Assembly: GCF_032854445.1 (NCBI RefSeq)
Contig: NC_088304.1
Span: 14,641,704-14,705,703 of the forward strand
Reading direction: 5' to 3'
DNA length: 64,000 nt
Origin: Liolophura sinensis
Lineage: Eukaryota > Mollusca > Polyplacophora > Chitonida > Chitonidae
Part shown: piece by piece, positions 12,720-23,575 of the stretch
Position numbering within the stretch: position 1 is the stretch's first letter
How the letters are laid out: every line of letters starts with the position of its first letter
Made by a program: the position numbers and the translations under genes
The notes under the pieces: generated by a model
Told to the model about the DNA's origin: nothing
Databases searched by the model: none
What the model saw: only the letters and a program-made list of their open reading frames with translations

Positions 12720-13190
12720 GCACATCTCATGTTAGATGAATGGTGGTCTTGTTCAGGACGTTTTTGTCTAAATTGACGACATCAACAAGCTTCATGCTTC
12801 CAGGCAGTTTCAAGATGTGCACAATGACATGTTGAAGATTCCTGGCGATACTACCTCTGGAACTGTTTACATGCCCCTGAATTAGCCGCTGCTCACTTTT
12901 CAAAAGGACAAATTTGATTGGATCCAAATTCGGTTAAGTTTGCGTAAGCTGCCCACAGATATTGACTGAAAGAGTTGCTTTCAGCGATGAGCGTTGTTCA
13001 TCAACCATCTAGCCGAACATTGCCAGAAGCATCTTGGAAGCCATCCAAGCGCTTCAAAGGGTTTTCACCATAGCAGATTTTGATTGCCAAGCAAGCCTTT
13101 GAACTCATTTAGAGCAGTGAGGGATGAAGTGTTACCAGATTGGTGGCCCTGCTGATAATCCTTGCAAGATTAAAACCACTTGAGTTTATA
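12720..13190 (-). other. Unassigned segment, possibly a decayed coding fragment
   Basis: Base composition here is more even than in the surroundings, and a 66-codon minus-strand frame (12727-12927) is open. The flanking sequence in related frames is broken by stops. I recognise no family. A decayed transposable-element reading frame or retropseudogene is possible, but nothing decides this. Confidence 0.2.
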
Positions 13191-13449
13191 TCGAGTCAAA
13201 CTTAGTACTGCACCTACAGTACAATATTGTGTATGCTTTCTGTCTGTCCCACTGGGAAGCTAAATTTAAGTGTCTATGTGAATTTGGTCACGTATTTTCC
13301 ATTAAATTTTAAAAGACTAGAACTCGAAGTTCTTCCAATTTCTCCATTGGAATGAAATCAGACCGAAATGGCTGAGATGTTAAAATAGGCAATGCATGTG
13401 GTTACATTAAAAAAAACATTCGTTTTTAAAAATTTGATAAGAACATGTC

Positions 13450-13578
13450 CAGGGGCCAGTTTCATGAAGCTCACTTACACAAAGCTGAGGGAGCCTTTAA
13501 CTACCATGTTGTAGAGGTATAAAGTGCACTCAGCTAAGGGCAACTTAACACTAAGTAACACATGAAAACCGGCCCCTG
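13450..13578. mobile_element. Short fold-back (MITE-like) element
   Basis: The left end 'caggggccagtttcatg' and right end 'catgaaaaccggcccctg' are inverted copies, and inner segments also pair in part. The element is about 129 bp with no coding capacity. Confidence 0.75.
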
Positions 13579-16469
13579 ATACATTTGCAACTGTAATATT
13601 CATGTGCAGGTATACAATATTCAGCCGGGTCATCACTCAATACTCAATCACAATTTCACATTAATGGTATCCAGAATCAGCTCCATTTCTTCACCTGTTA
13701 GAATGTAATAAACTGTAATATATAATGCTACACATTCAATATTCCTGAAACAATATCCTGACTCGCTCTTGATACATGCCTTGCATAATGAAGATGGAAA
13801 AAATTATTGAAGTTAGCAAATTGCTGACCTTCTATAATAATACCGAAGTGGTGTGATATTATTACAAACATACACTTGTTCAAACAAAATTCTGACACCA
13901 TCTACATACATGTACATGTAAGTGTCTTATTTCTGAGATGGTACAAAAACCTTTCCATTTTGGAACTTAAAGCCCTTTACAGGATGCCACTGTCCAGTTG
14001 ACCACAGATGACTCAAAATGGGACACGCTCTATTCTGTGTGACCTATAACATTCAACAAATCACATCGTCTAAACACGGCCTCGGGGAATACACCAGTCC
14101 TATTTCCATTTTATTAATGCCGGAATCAATGGAACAATACCGAAATGGCATTGTGTGACCATGTTTTCATCCATACATGTAACTGTCAAAGTTTCCACAA
14201 TATGTGCATGCATATACATGTAGATTGTACATAACAATGTATGTACATGCATATAATACAGGTTTCCCTGATGAAAATGGATGTTCAAAACTGCAGTTGG
14301 AATACAACGATGTAGAAAACTGGGAAGGTTTCCATGTTTTTTTTTCCCTTACACCTGCTCTCTACTTCAGACACATCAACTTTTTTACTGAATATAATTA
14401 ATAGATGTACAGGTATATGTACAGGTATATGGAGACATACCTTGCCAGCTGGTTATAGTTTTCTAGCAAGGGCATGTGCAGGCACAATCACTGTGAGGCA
14501 GCTCATTATGTCACCCTTTCTCATAAGGAAGATGTAATTCTTGGTGGTTATCAATACATACATGTATATAAACTTATAGACTCATTTCCGTATTGCAGAG
14601 GTACATGCATGACATGTAAGCTCTACCAGTAAAGTTCCCCTAGTAGGCGATTCGCGCCTTCATGAACTGAGAGAGTAGCCAGGTGTAAAAATAGTACCCA
14701 CAATCAGGGAAGAATGCGAGGGTCAGAGATGCTATCCACCCACCCTGAGGAGCATGTGGATTTCAGGCATGTCATGCGGAACAAACAGAGTCCTGACCTG
14801 GAATGGTGGAAAACATGCAGATTTGATCAACAGCCTAAAGGTTCAATGGCTAAGACCTGGCAGATGATATAACGCAAGGCACATGTACACATAACAGCAT
14901 TGCAGCAGACTGATTTTATTAAAAGGCCGTAGCATGTGCATGTAGACTGATTTGTACTAAAAAACCACCCCAATTCTGACACACCTGTGGCATGCAGCAT
15001 TTTGGCACAATTTCTTCACAGTAAAATATTTAAAGTCTTGAGTACGAGTCCTGATTCATGAGGAGTCTCTCCTCCCACAACAGTAATACAGTACATGAGC
15101 CTATATCTGCTGTATTACCTATATATACTTACTTGTAGGCTATTACTACTGCACGTACATGTATCTTCTGGATCTACATGTTCTCAGCTCTTTATTGAGC
15201 CTTAAAAACTTAAATCATACGGTGATATTAAAATGTCAGTAACTGTTTAAATGATAATTAGTCCTGACATATAAAAATCCACTCCTTTGACCACTGTTTG
15301 AAATTAAATTTATTTTAACATAATTTATTAATTACCATAATTAAACTATTTAATTTTTGGCTGTGTTGACATATTTAAATGAGGTCATGGTAAAATATAT
15401 GTGAAAAGGCTGAATGTAAAAGGTACAATAAAGATGCAAAATGAATTGGTTCAATATACTGTATGTAGAAACCTAACAACTTCAGCACCTTCACAGCCAA
15501 ACATTTTCTTTTAGCACAAAACACCTCAGGACAAATATTACATGTTAACAATTTAATACAATGTAACCGTTAAGCAAAATAGTATTTGCCTCACCACTTT
15601 TGTTCATGGTTGAAATGCATTTCTTGTTCATAGTTGAAATCACTGAAAGAACTGAAAGAATTTTAGTTTTGGGAAATATGTGTACTTTTCAGGTAAATAT
15701 ACATGTAAATGTAGCTTGGTCAACAACTGCTGATCACTGATGATCAGAAAGAAGCAAAAACAGAAGCAAAATATGAAGACAGTTCAGTATCTGTGTTTTT
15801 AAAAAGGTTTTGCCAGTATAGTTCATTGGGTGTGCAGAGAGTGAAAGTCTTGCAGTATCAGCCATTTCTGTTGGAGAATGCTAGCTAACTGAGCTAAAAA
15901 TAGCGGGAACAAGTGGCGACTGACGTCATACTAGCCTGGATAATGTACGTAGTGGAGTGCAGCTGTAACAGACTACATCAATAAATGCCCCTGTTAATGA
16001 CGTCAGATGAAGTGATTGCCAGTCTTGAGTCCGTAACTGACGTCACAAGCCAGGTAATTGTTCAGTCTTATTGTATACATTGGTACGTGTGTAAAGTAAA
16101 GAGATGCTAAATTTTGTCCGAAAACCTTCTACGTGCAATCCTGCACTGTATATTTATGTGTAGAATAGATACGAGCACATGTGGACGTACAAATTTGGGC
16201 ACAATCAACAGAATGTGAATCCAAAGGAGATATAACCAATGACCTGAGCAAAGATACTGTATGTTACATTTTCAAAATCAAAATGCACTTGTATGTGTGA
16301 TCTTGCATATAGATACTAAAAAAATACATTCTTCAAGCAATTTTTACATCAGTTGAAATGCTTTTAATAAAGTACATTTACAAGGAATTTTTCATACAAC
16401 GCAATCAGTATGTATTTGTAACAGGACTGTTTTCTATTATATTTTAAGGCTTAATTACATTTCTTTTTG

Positions 16470-16580
16470 AAGTGGTTTTCTCCCAAGCTCTGCCCAGTTC
16501 CCTCACACCAAAATGCTGGTTGCGGCATAAAACGGCGTACCACGTAAAACACCAATTAAATAAATAAATAAATAAATATC
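16470..16580 (+). repeat. tRNA-derived SINE (family A), decayed 3' half
   Basis: It has diverged 'tctgcccagttccctcacac', 'aaaatgctggttgcggc', 'gtaaaacaccaattaaat' and an (AAAT)n tail. Head absent. Confidence 0.7.
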
Positions 16581-17213
16581 AAAGTGTTACATGTAATTAA
16601 AAACAAAATGAAAAAAAAAGGTATTTTTTGCCACAGAGGAAAGTGATTCAATTTGCCATCTTTGATTTAGCAAAAGATGTCAGAAGTAATACATTGTACA
16701 CATATAGTCTGCAATGAATTGAAATCTCCACCCTGGAGCCTGCACATCATGTGACAAGAGAAGCCAGAGCACAGATTCCTGTATACACATGTGGCATTAC
16801 AGATGTAGAGCAAGGCAAGAGTCAAATGCTATTTAATATACAGTAAAGACCGAGATCAATACAGGTGGCCAGGTGACCAATTCTGTATGTAGGCTACAAT
16901 ACATCTACACCATACATGGTCCTTGTCCGGCCAATATCAGCTTGATGTACACATGTACACAGCTGCTAACTGTGCCCATGGATGGTGGGGAGGAGAAGGG
17001 TGGGGAATTGATGGCCAGGGATAATTACAGCAGCTCTGGCTTTATACTGAGGAATAAATCTAAACACACTGTAATTATCAGTATAAGAACGTATCCACTC
17101 TTATTCCAGAAATCCATGCCCATGCAAATAATCACTTGCTTATGTCCACATACATGTACATGTATATACACGTACGTGTAGCAGCTGCTGTACTTCACTT
17201 TTAACACATCACC

Positions 17214-17570
17214 AGCCCTGATAGCACAGTTGGAAGAGCAACCGCCTTGGGAGCGGTAGATCCAGGGTCAACCCTGGGTCTAGTCACACCTAAGGCTTTA
17301 AAAAAGAAGTTGTAACTTCCCGTTTGGCATTCAGCATGAAGGGGATAGCGCAACGGCTGGTTGACCCGCATCAGTATAATGGCCCGGGCAGGGCAACTTA
17401 CTTCCCTTCGGTAAGGTGTCTCAGTGAAGCAGCACTAGATAAAAGAGTGGTGGAAATCTGTCCTGCAACATGGGGGCACATTACATGGACTCTAAGGATT
17501 CCTTAGTCATCACATGACTGAAAAATTGTCAAGTATGACGTTACACCCAAAGCACTCACTCACTTTAATA
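17214..17570 (+). repeat. tRNA-derived SINE (family C)
   Basis: The head 'gatagcacagttggaagagc' resembles an A-box and 'agggtcaaccctggg' a B-box. The body is unlike family A, and the end 'ctgaaaaattgtcaagtatg' plus 'cactcactcact' matches the family B tail. It is not a tRNA gene, because the acceptor arms do not pair. Confidence 0.6.
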
Positions 17571-18110
17571 CATCCCTGTACTATTCGTTACACAGTTACT
17601 TTGTGATATCAAGAAATATATGATGTCTGTATGACCCCAATGACAGTTACCCACACCATTCATGTATACATGTACATTTTGTAATCATCGTTCTGTATAT
17701 TATTGAGTAATCATGTATAAACAAAAAAAAACAACAATGAACGGCTCTTTGTCTGCTTGCTAGCAATTCTTATGACACTTTAAACAGTATACCTGTTAAG
17801 TACCAACTAGGGAGGTTTCTAAATATGCAGCAGGAGATAGTCCTTTAATTTGCTGAGCCATTTATAATGATGCCTCAATGAAGCACCAAATACTCTACAT
17901 GTATACCAAAGATGGTGCATCTCCTCCTTAGGCCCATAAACCACAGTATACTGGCACTACTTTAGGTAACCAGTAATTTGGCCTAGGGAACTTTTTTTTA
18001 CAAAGCATGTCATCCTAAACATGTGTACAACACCTGAAGCAGCACCTGTACATTTTCAAGTGTTATCACTACTGACATATAAAAACCGCCCTGCCCCGAG
18101 ATCACGAAGT

Positions 18111-18291
18111 GATCTTGGACTTAAGTCAAAATTTTAATCATTGAATTTGGTAAGTTCCTTTCTATTATTCTAGTTGAATTTGTTGTACGATAACTGACCC
18201 AGAATAGGCATTGTCCAGCAATATTTTGACTTTCCTACATTAGAAAAAACAATCTTCAAGTGATTTGAAATTTTGACTTAAGTCTGAGATT
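18111..18291. mobile_element. Fold-back (MITE-like) element
   Basis: Arm 18111-18135 ('gatcttggacttaagtcaaa...') and arm 18267-18291 ('...ttgacttaagtctgagatt') are near-perfect inverted copies of about 25 bp. A small hairpin 'gatcacgaagtgatc' abuts the left arm. Confidence 0.7.
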
Positions 18292-20082
18292 GGAGTTCTC
18301 CAGGTACAGGATACACATCTCTGCAACTGCAATATAACAAGCTGATGGTTACATACATATATACAACTTTTCAATGAATGTACGGCGTATGCATGCTATC
18401 AGAAAGCCATGTTTGGGAGTGTTTGAATGTCCCGGAAATACTCAGAGACAGCTGACCACATGGATACCTTTGCGTTTTTCCAAGCAGTTTTCCAAGTGGA
18501 AGCCATTGCCTAGTGATTATATGAAAATTTCAAGCTTGGCATGTGAATGACCGATGATGCTTGTAGATCAAGTAGATAGAGAAGTTTTGGTCTGGTGCAT
18601 GTTTACACAGTGATACATATCACTAAACTCACATACATGTGGATCGGCTGTAGGGAATGGATCAGGATAATGGATAACCACTTCACACAGTTAACAACAT
18701 CAGTATGTTGAGGACAGCTCGCAGAGAATCGAGGAGTGCAGACTACATGTCAATGTATGCATATACCAAGGGCTATCTTGGTACATAAATATAGCCCCAC
18801 AGGGCTACATGCATCTGTGTGACTAAGTGCTACTTGATTCCAGGATAATGCTCCTAGCACTCACATGTACATGTATTTATTTCGTCACATACCAAAACGA
18901 AGCCAACTGGATAAGGCACCAATCCCCATTTGAGTTCCCTCAAAAGGCTGCTCAGACACACACACTACTTAGGTACATTATATTATGATTTGGTTGTGGA
19001 GAGGGAATGGGGCAATACAGCTAAGAATCAAGTGTTAAACTGGCCATCTAACCTTTAAATTGTTTGGAAATACCACATCTGATTTGTGTGGCATGAAACT
19101 CATGCTCCACATTTGGGTGTAAGTAACAGAACTGGTGTGCAACCTTGAAAATGACAGAGGTAATGGCAGGTTAGAACCAGACAATTTCAGCACCTGAGAA
19201 TATCAGTTCACCGCCATATCAGGAGAACAGGTTGACAGGAATTGGTAGGTGCCATATCCTCGGCACATGCAGTTGCACTGCTTATTGATACCATGTACCA
19301 TGTTATCTGGGTCTCACCTTACAAAGGTGTCGCAATGCTACATCAAGTGTATTTACCATGGTGACATATCTCTTCACCACATGCTACCATGGACATGAAT
19401 ACAGGCGCATGATGTGGCTGCTTCATAATTACTACTTACTCCTTCTACGGCCGAAGAGTGTGTGCTGTCAAAGCCTTCATGGCTATAATAAAACTATTCT
19501 AAAGCGAGTAGGGGCATATAGTCACGGTGTGGTGGGTGCGGAAAGCAGGTCTTTAGGATGGTGTCTCTTACTTGCACAAGACATGTTCCATAACAAAGAG
19601 AATCAGTCTGGACCTTTGTTGAGCACGAAATTAATACTGTTACCGGTAGCGTCGAGAATATAAGAAAAGGAGTTAAGAGTCTTTCGCGGCTACAAGGGCT
19701 ACACCTGTACAGTGCAAGGAATTATCAATCGCGCCAGCATAATGTCTGAAAGTGCTGACGGCGTCTTGTACATGTATCTACTTGGATATGACTATATATC
19801 ATATAGCTCTGGGGTCAGCTACAGTTGGACTGTTACTGTTAGTCTTAATGCGATGTCATTACCGGATGAAAATTAACCATGCTGTTGTTGTTGTACCAGT
19901 AATGTACAATCTGCCAAAAAAAAAAAAGCCCGACACGACTTAATCACATTCCTGTTAACTGAAGTCCTGAGGAAAAAACAAAGAATCAAAAAAACTAGAA
20001 CTTACAATTGCATTGGCGGGAGGGTTACTGGGGCTGGTGTCAAGAAAATTACACCAAAAAATCGGTAAAAAAATGGACTTAC

Positions 20083-20200
20083 CGTTTGATGGATGTTGAC
20101 GTTTGGAAAGCTACCGGAACATAGCACCGTCCTGAGAAGAGCAAATTCAGGGGGGATAACTCTCGCCGTCCTGCTACTGTTTGATGTGAAACGATGGACC
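20083..20200 (-). other. Candidate non-coding first exon and promoter side of the PITPNM-like gene
   Basis: On the minus strand, a GC-richer stretch with several CpGs ends in a strong donor, CATCAAACG|GTAAGTCC, at 20083. The first coding exon at 4282 starts with a splice acceptor, so an upstream leader exon must exist. This is the best candidate I saw. The distance (about 16 kb) is large and nothing proves the link. The right-hand boundary is a guess. Confidence 0.3.
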
Positions 20201-20489
20201 CGTTACAATATGTGTAAAAACTTCATTTTAACTTCAAGTGTATAAATGCTCTATGGTTAGGTCAGATGTACAGGCAGCTGTGAATGATGTGGCAATTTAT
20301 AAGGCCCGATTAATGTGAATGTTAAAATGGGCAGTCCACAGCCAAATGAAACAATACGTCAAAACCACTATTCCCATGCACGCAACATTTAACGATACTG
20401 AAACAGGGTAATGTACAAGAAATATATACGTAACAACACTTATCTAGCCGAGTATCATAATCACAGATAGAACACCGTAGGCCTACGTG

Positions 20490-20577
20490 GAAAGGTAAAT
20501 CAGCAACCTGCTGATAGTTATGGGTTTCCTCCCGGGGGCTCTGTCCGGTTTCCGTCCCACCATATAATGCTGGAAGG
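20490..20577 (+). repeat. tRNA-derived SINE (family A), older copy interrupted by another SINE
   Basis: It has diverged 'atcagcaacctgctgatagt', 'tctgtccggtttccgtccca' and 'ccatataatgctgg'. The sequence breaks at 20577, where a full-length SINE is inserted. Confidence 0.75.
20562..20577. repeat. Left copy of 16-bp target-site duplication
   Basis: The sequence 'atataatgctggaagg' occurs here and again at 20837-20852, exactly flanking the full-length SINE. The two copies are identical, which indicates a fairly young retroposition. Confidence 0.85.
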
Positions 20578-20836
20578 GGCCTCCGTGGCTCAGCTGGGTA
20601 GCGCGCTAGCGCAGTGTAATGGCCCGGGAGTCTCTCACCAATGCGGTCGCTGTGAGTTCAAGTCCAGCTCAAGCTGGCTTCCTCTCTGGCCGTATGTCGA
20701 AAGGTCTGTCAACAACTTGTGGATGGTCGTGGGTTTCCCCCGGGCTGTGCCCGGTTTCCACCCACCATACTGTTGACCGCCGTCGTATAAGTGAAATATT
20801 CTTGAGTACGGCGTAAAACACCAATCAAACAAATAA
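20574..20836 (+). repeat. Full-length tRNA-derived SINE (family A)
   Basis: It starts 'ggggcctccgtggctcag' and carries the pol III A-box region ('tggctcagctgggtagcgcg') and B-box ('gagttcaagtcc'). The conserved middle ('cgtgggtttcccccgggct') follows, and it ends 'gtaaaacaccaatcaaacaa'. Target duplications flank it. It gives a good reference copy for the family. Confidence 0.92.
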
Positions 20837-20852
20837 ATATAATGCTGGAAGG
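20837..20852. repeat. Right copy of 16-bp target-site duplication
   Basis: Identical to 20562-20577 and placed directly after the SINE tail. Confidence 0.85.
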
Positions 20853-21414
20853 AATATAGCATAAACCACAGTAAAACAAACAGATAGATAAATAAAAGTT
20901 AGAAGTTTGCTATATATACACATTGTATGTAAGCCTACAACTACATATTGTTAAATTCAGTAATTAGACACTGATAAATATATCTGATTATATCTGTCGT
21001 CTGTAGTTTTGCGAGTCGTATTAAACACTTCACCCCGAATTATATTCTTAGCACACACGGAAAATACCTCTAGTTCTTTCGTTGTTAATCAAGCTAGTCG
21101 GATTAATGAGCGCATCAGTGAACTAAAGTCTGCCTTGGTCCGTGTTTATAGAGTTAACCTCCTGTTTTTGGAGGAAGAAAAGCTTCATATCTCACCCTGG
21201 AAGCTATTTAAGACAAATCTTACAAAGAACTAGTAATTAAAATATTATCCTTTTTATATCTACATACATGCCTAAGACCAAGAATATATTCCCTATAATA
21301 ATAAACATCTTTTCAATAGTCAACTATTGGGCTAAAATGAAAAATATTATTCCGAATATAATATTCTTCCTATAAACCGGCATAATAGATTTGTTATATG
21401 TTATCTCTTTTAAT

Positions 21415-21446
21415 GGGGCCTCAGTGGCTCAGTTATTTAAAGACGT
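21415..21446 (+). repeat. SINE (family A) head fragment
   Basis: Only 'ggggcctcagtggctcagtt' and a few further bases match. The element is 3'-truncated or decayed. Confidence 0.55.
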
Positions 21447-22454
21447 TAAATATTATTTAGTACATATTAACTGTTTTATTATACACTAATCTTCCTGTAT
21501 GTTCTTACTCGAAATCTATAAGCCACCATTTATCTCCCGGAAACATGCCAACATATATATATAGCCTGACGAACTGTTAGACGTTCTCTATTCTTCGATA
21601 AGAGCAAAAGATTTGAAACTGCTGTATATTAATACAAAAATGTAGAAAATTGAGAAAGGCTCGTTTTTTTACTCTATCATATTTCTCCACATCAAAGAAT
21701 TTACTTTTACACCTACAAAGATAATTATAGGTGTTTTCATTCATTTGATCTATCAAGGACGCACGTGGTGCCATTTGAGTGTATAAGGTTCGTTGAAAAT
21801 CGTTTATCTTCTACCGTTATGGAGCGCAAATCTGTAGCACCACGTGAGAAAGTTCGTCAGTAACACAGGTAGAAACTACCAAAATCTCTTATAGTGGCTG
21901 AAACACATTGGGAACACTGTGAACACCTTTACCTTATCTTTCTTCGAGGACAGTATTCCTACAAGAGAAAATTTCCCTCACACCATAGCACGACAGCCCG
22001 CTTGAGCTTGTCTCTGCATATCCGGTCTATGCTTGGCGCACATAAGTGGACAGTGCTCAGTGCAAGCGTCTCACCCATCTGAGAAGTGTCACAGAATCCT
22101 GTAGAGAGTGGAGATTCATTTGATGGAGGTTTGGATTTAACGGACAAATTCCAGACAGCAATCTGAAGAACAGAACGTCCTGTTTTCTATATAGCAACTG
22201 AACAAATCCAAATTTTACCGATCAAATGCAAATTATACCAATTCCTGCAGAGATTGATAAAACCTACCATTAGTGACCGAATCCCAATCGACTTGCCATA
22301 ACGAAATAAAATATAACTGGAACTTTGACATAATCTCTCTGACCTGCAAACCAGATTGAGCTGGCACTTTCACATTGCTACGTTATGACATCACACAAGT
22401 AGGCGGCATACATGTACTTCGGTCGCCTCCGCCCTTCAAATTGACCGCTTTATT

Positions 22455-22730
22455 TTTTTTTTTTTTTTTTTTTTTTTTGATTGGTGTTTTACGCCGTACT
22501 CAAGAATATTTCACTTATACGACGGCGGCCAGCATTATGGTGGGTGGAAACCGGGCAGAGCCCGGGGGAAACCCACGACCATCCGCAGGTTGCTAGCAGA
22601 CCTTCTCACGTACGGCCGGAGAGGAAGCCAGCATGAGCTGGACTTGAACTCACAGCGACCGCATTGGTGAGAGACTCCTGGGTCATTACGCTGCGCTAGC
22701 GCTTTAACCGACTGAGCCACGGAGGCCCCA
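22455..22730 (-). repeat. Full-length tRNA-derived SINE (family A)
   Basis: The complete reverse complement runs from a poly-T tract through 'gattggtgttttacgccgta' to 'actgagccacggaggcccc'. The 12-bp sequence 'gaccgctttatt' flanks it at 22443-22454 and 22731-22742 as target duplication. The A-box and B-box (as 'ggacttgaactc') are preserved. Confidence 0.92.
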
Positions 22731-23029
22731 GACCGCTTTATTATACGTGATAAAATATAATATAAGGTTCTAAACAACAGTCAGATAAATAAATAAGTCT
22801 AGTCCTCACCCAGTCGTAGTATTCTGAAACTGGACCGAACTAAGCGCAACTACGATAGATATTTTATCATCCTTATATCCTAGCATGGTATATGATTAAA
22901 ATACTTTTATGTCAGGCGTTTAGAACATACCTTGCGTTTTTCCTACATCGTTGAAAACTTTTAACTACTTCTCTTTGTATGATCACGTCCTATTTTGGTA
23001 GCCCTACTTTATTTGGTAATTTGTGTTGA

Positions 23030-23118
23030 ACGTCGTTTTGGGAACTGGCCTTGCAATTATTGACCTGAAAGGTTCATTTTGGTTGACGGCTAGTGTACGA
23101 ATATCTGTTGCAACGCAC
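23030..23118 (+). repeat. Unnamed dispersed repeat, copy 1
   Basis: The segment 'cgttttgggaactgg' followed by 'ggttgacggctagtgtacga' recurs, diverged, at 38721-38804 in the same orientation. No terminal structure is evident. Confidence 0.55.
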
Positions 23119-23414
23119 AGATTTACGCAGAAAACGATGCGTGCTACATCATTATATCAGCCGGGGGCTTCTTTGGTCCAAATGCGGTTCTAACAGGAAC
23201 TTTACGGGAAATGTTGACAACGGATTTGACCTGTTTTGAACTTTGTCCAAACACAAATCTACTACACCTTTTTGATTTGTTCCAGGAATTTTATGAACAT
23301 TTCTTAAAAATTTCCGTATTATGATGCAAACGCATATTTTGTTTTTATCTTGTAATAGCGCCTAGCAGAGTATTCTCCCTTTTTTGGAACTCATCATGTT
23401 ATGGACATGGTCGA

Positions 23415-23575
23415 TTTTATTTATTTATTTGATTGATATTTCTACGCCATATTCAAGAGTATTTCACTTATACGGCGGCGGCCAGCATTGTGGTGGGAAA
23501 TAGGCCGGGGGACACTCACGGCCATCCGCAAGTTGTTGACAGATCTTCCCACATACATGTACGGCCTCGACGTTA
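23415..23575 (-). repeat. tRNA-derived SINE (family A), 3' two-thirds
   Basis: It contains a (TTTA)n tail, 'tatacggcggcggccagcat', a small deletion in the GC-rich middle, then 'gatcttcccacatacatg'. Confidence 0.85.

Larger units (their letters stand above)
4283..20082 (-). other. Probable long leader intron of the PITPNM-like gene
   Basis: No coding exon was recognised on either strand across this 15.8 kb. It carries several SINE copies, fold-back elements, ACATGTA-rich stretches and poly-A runs. The part from about 7200 to 8530 is poorer in recognisable repeats and slightly richer in GC, and could hold regulatory sequence. If the non-coding exon proposed at 20083 is real, the whole stretch is one intron. 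Otherwise it is 5' flank. Confidence 0.45.

Noticed and set aside
17214-17290. Possible tRNA gene
   Set aside because: A- and B-box-like segments are present but the acceptor and anticodon stems do not pair. The downstream body and tail mark a SINE.
20567-20862. Short proteins on both strands around 20.6-20.8 kb, and equivalents at 22.5, 36.2, 40.3, 43.2, 49.2 and 52.9 kb
   Set aside because: All are translations of family A SINE copies.
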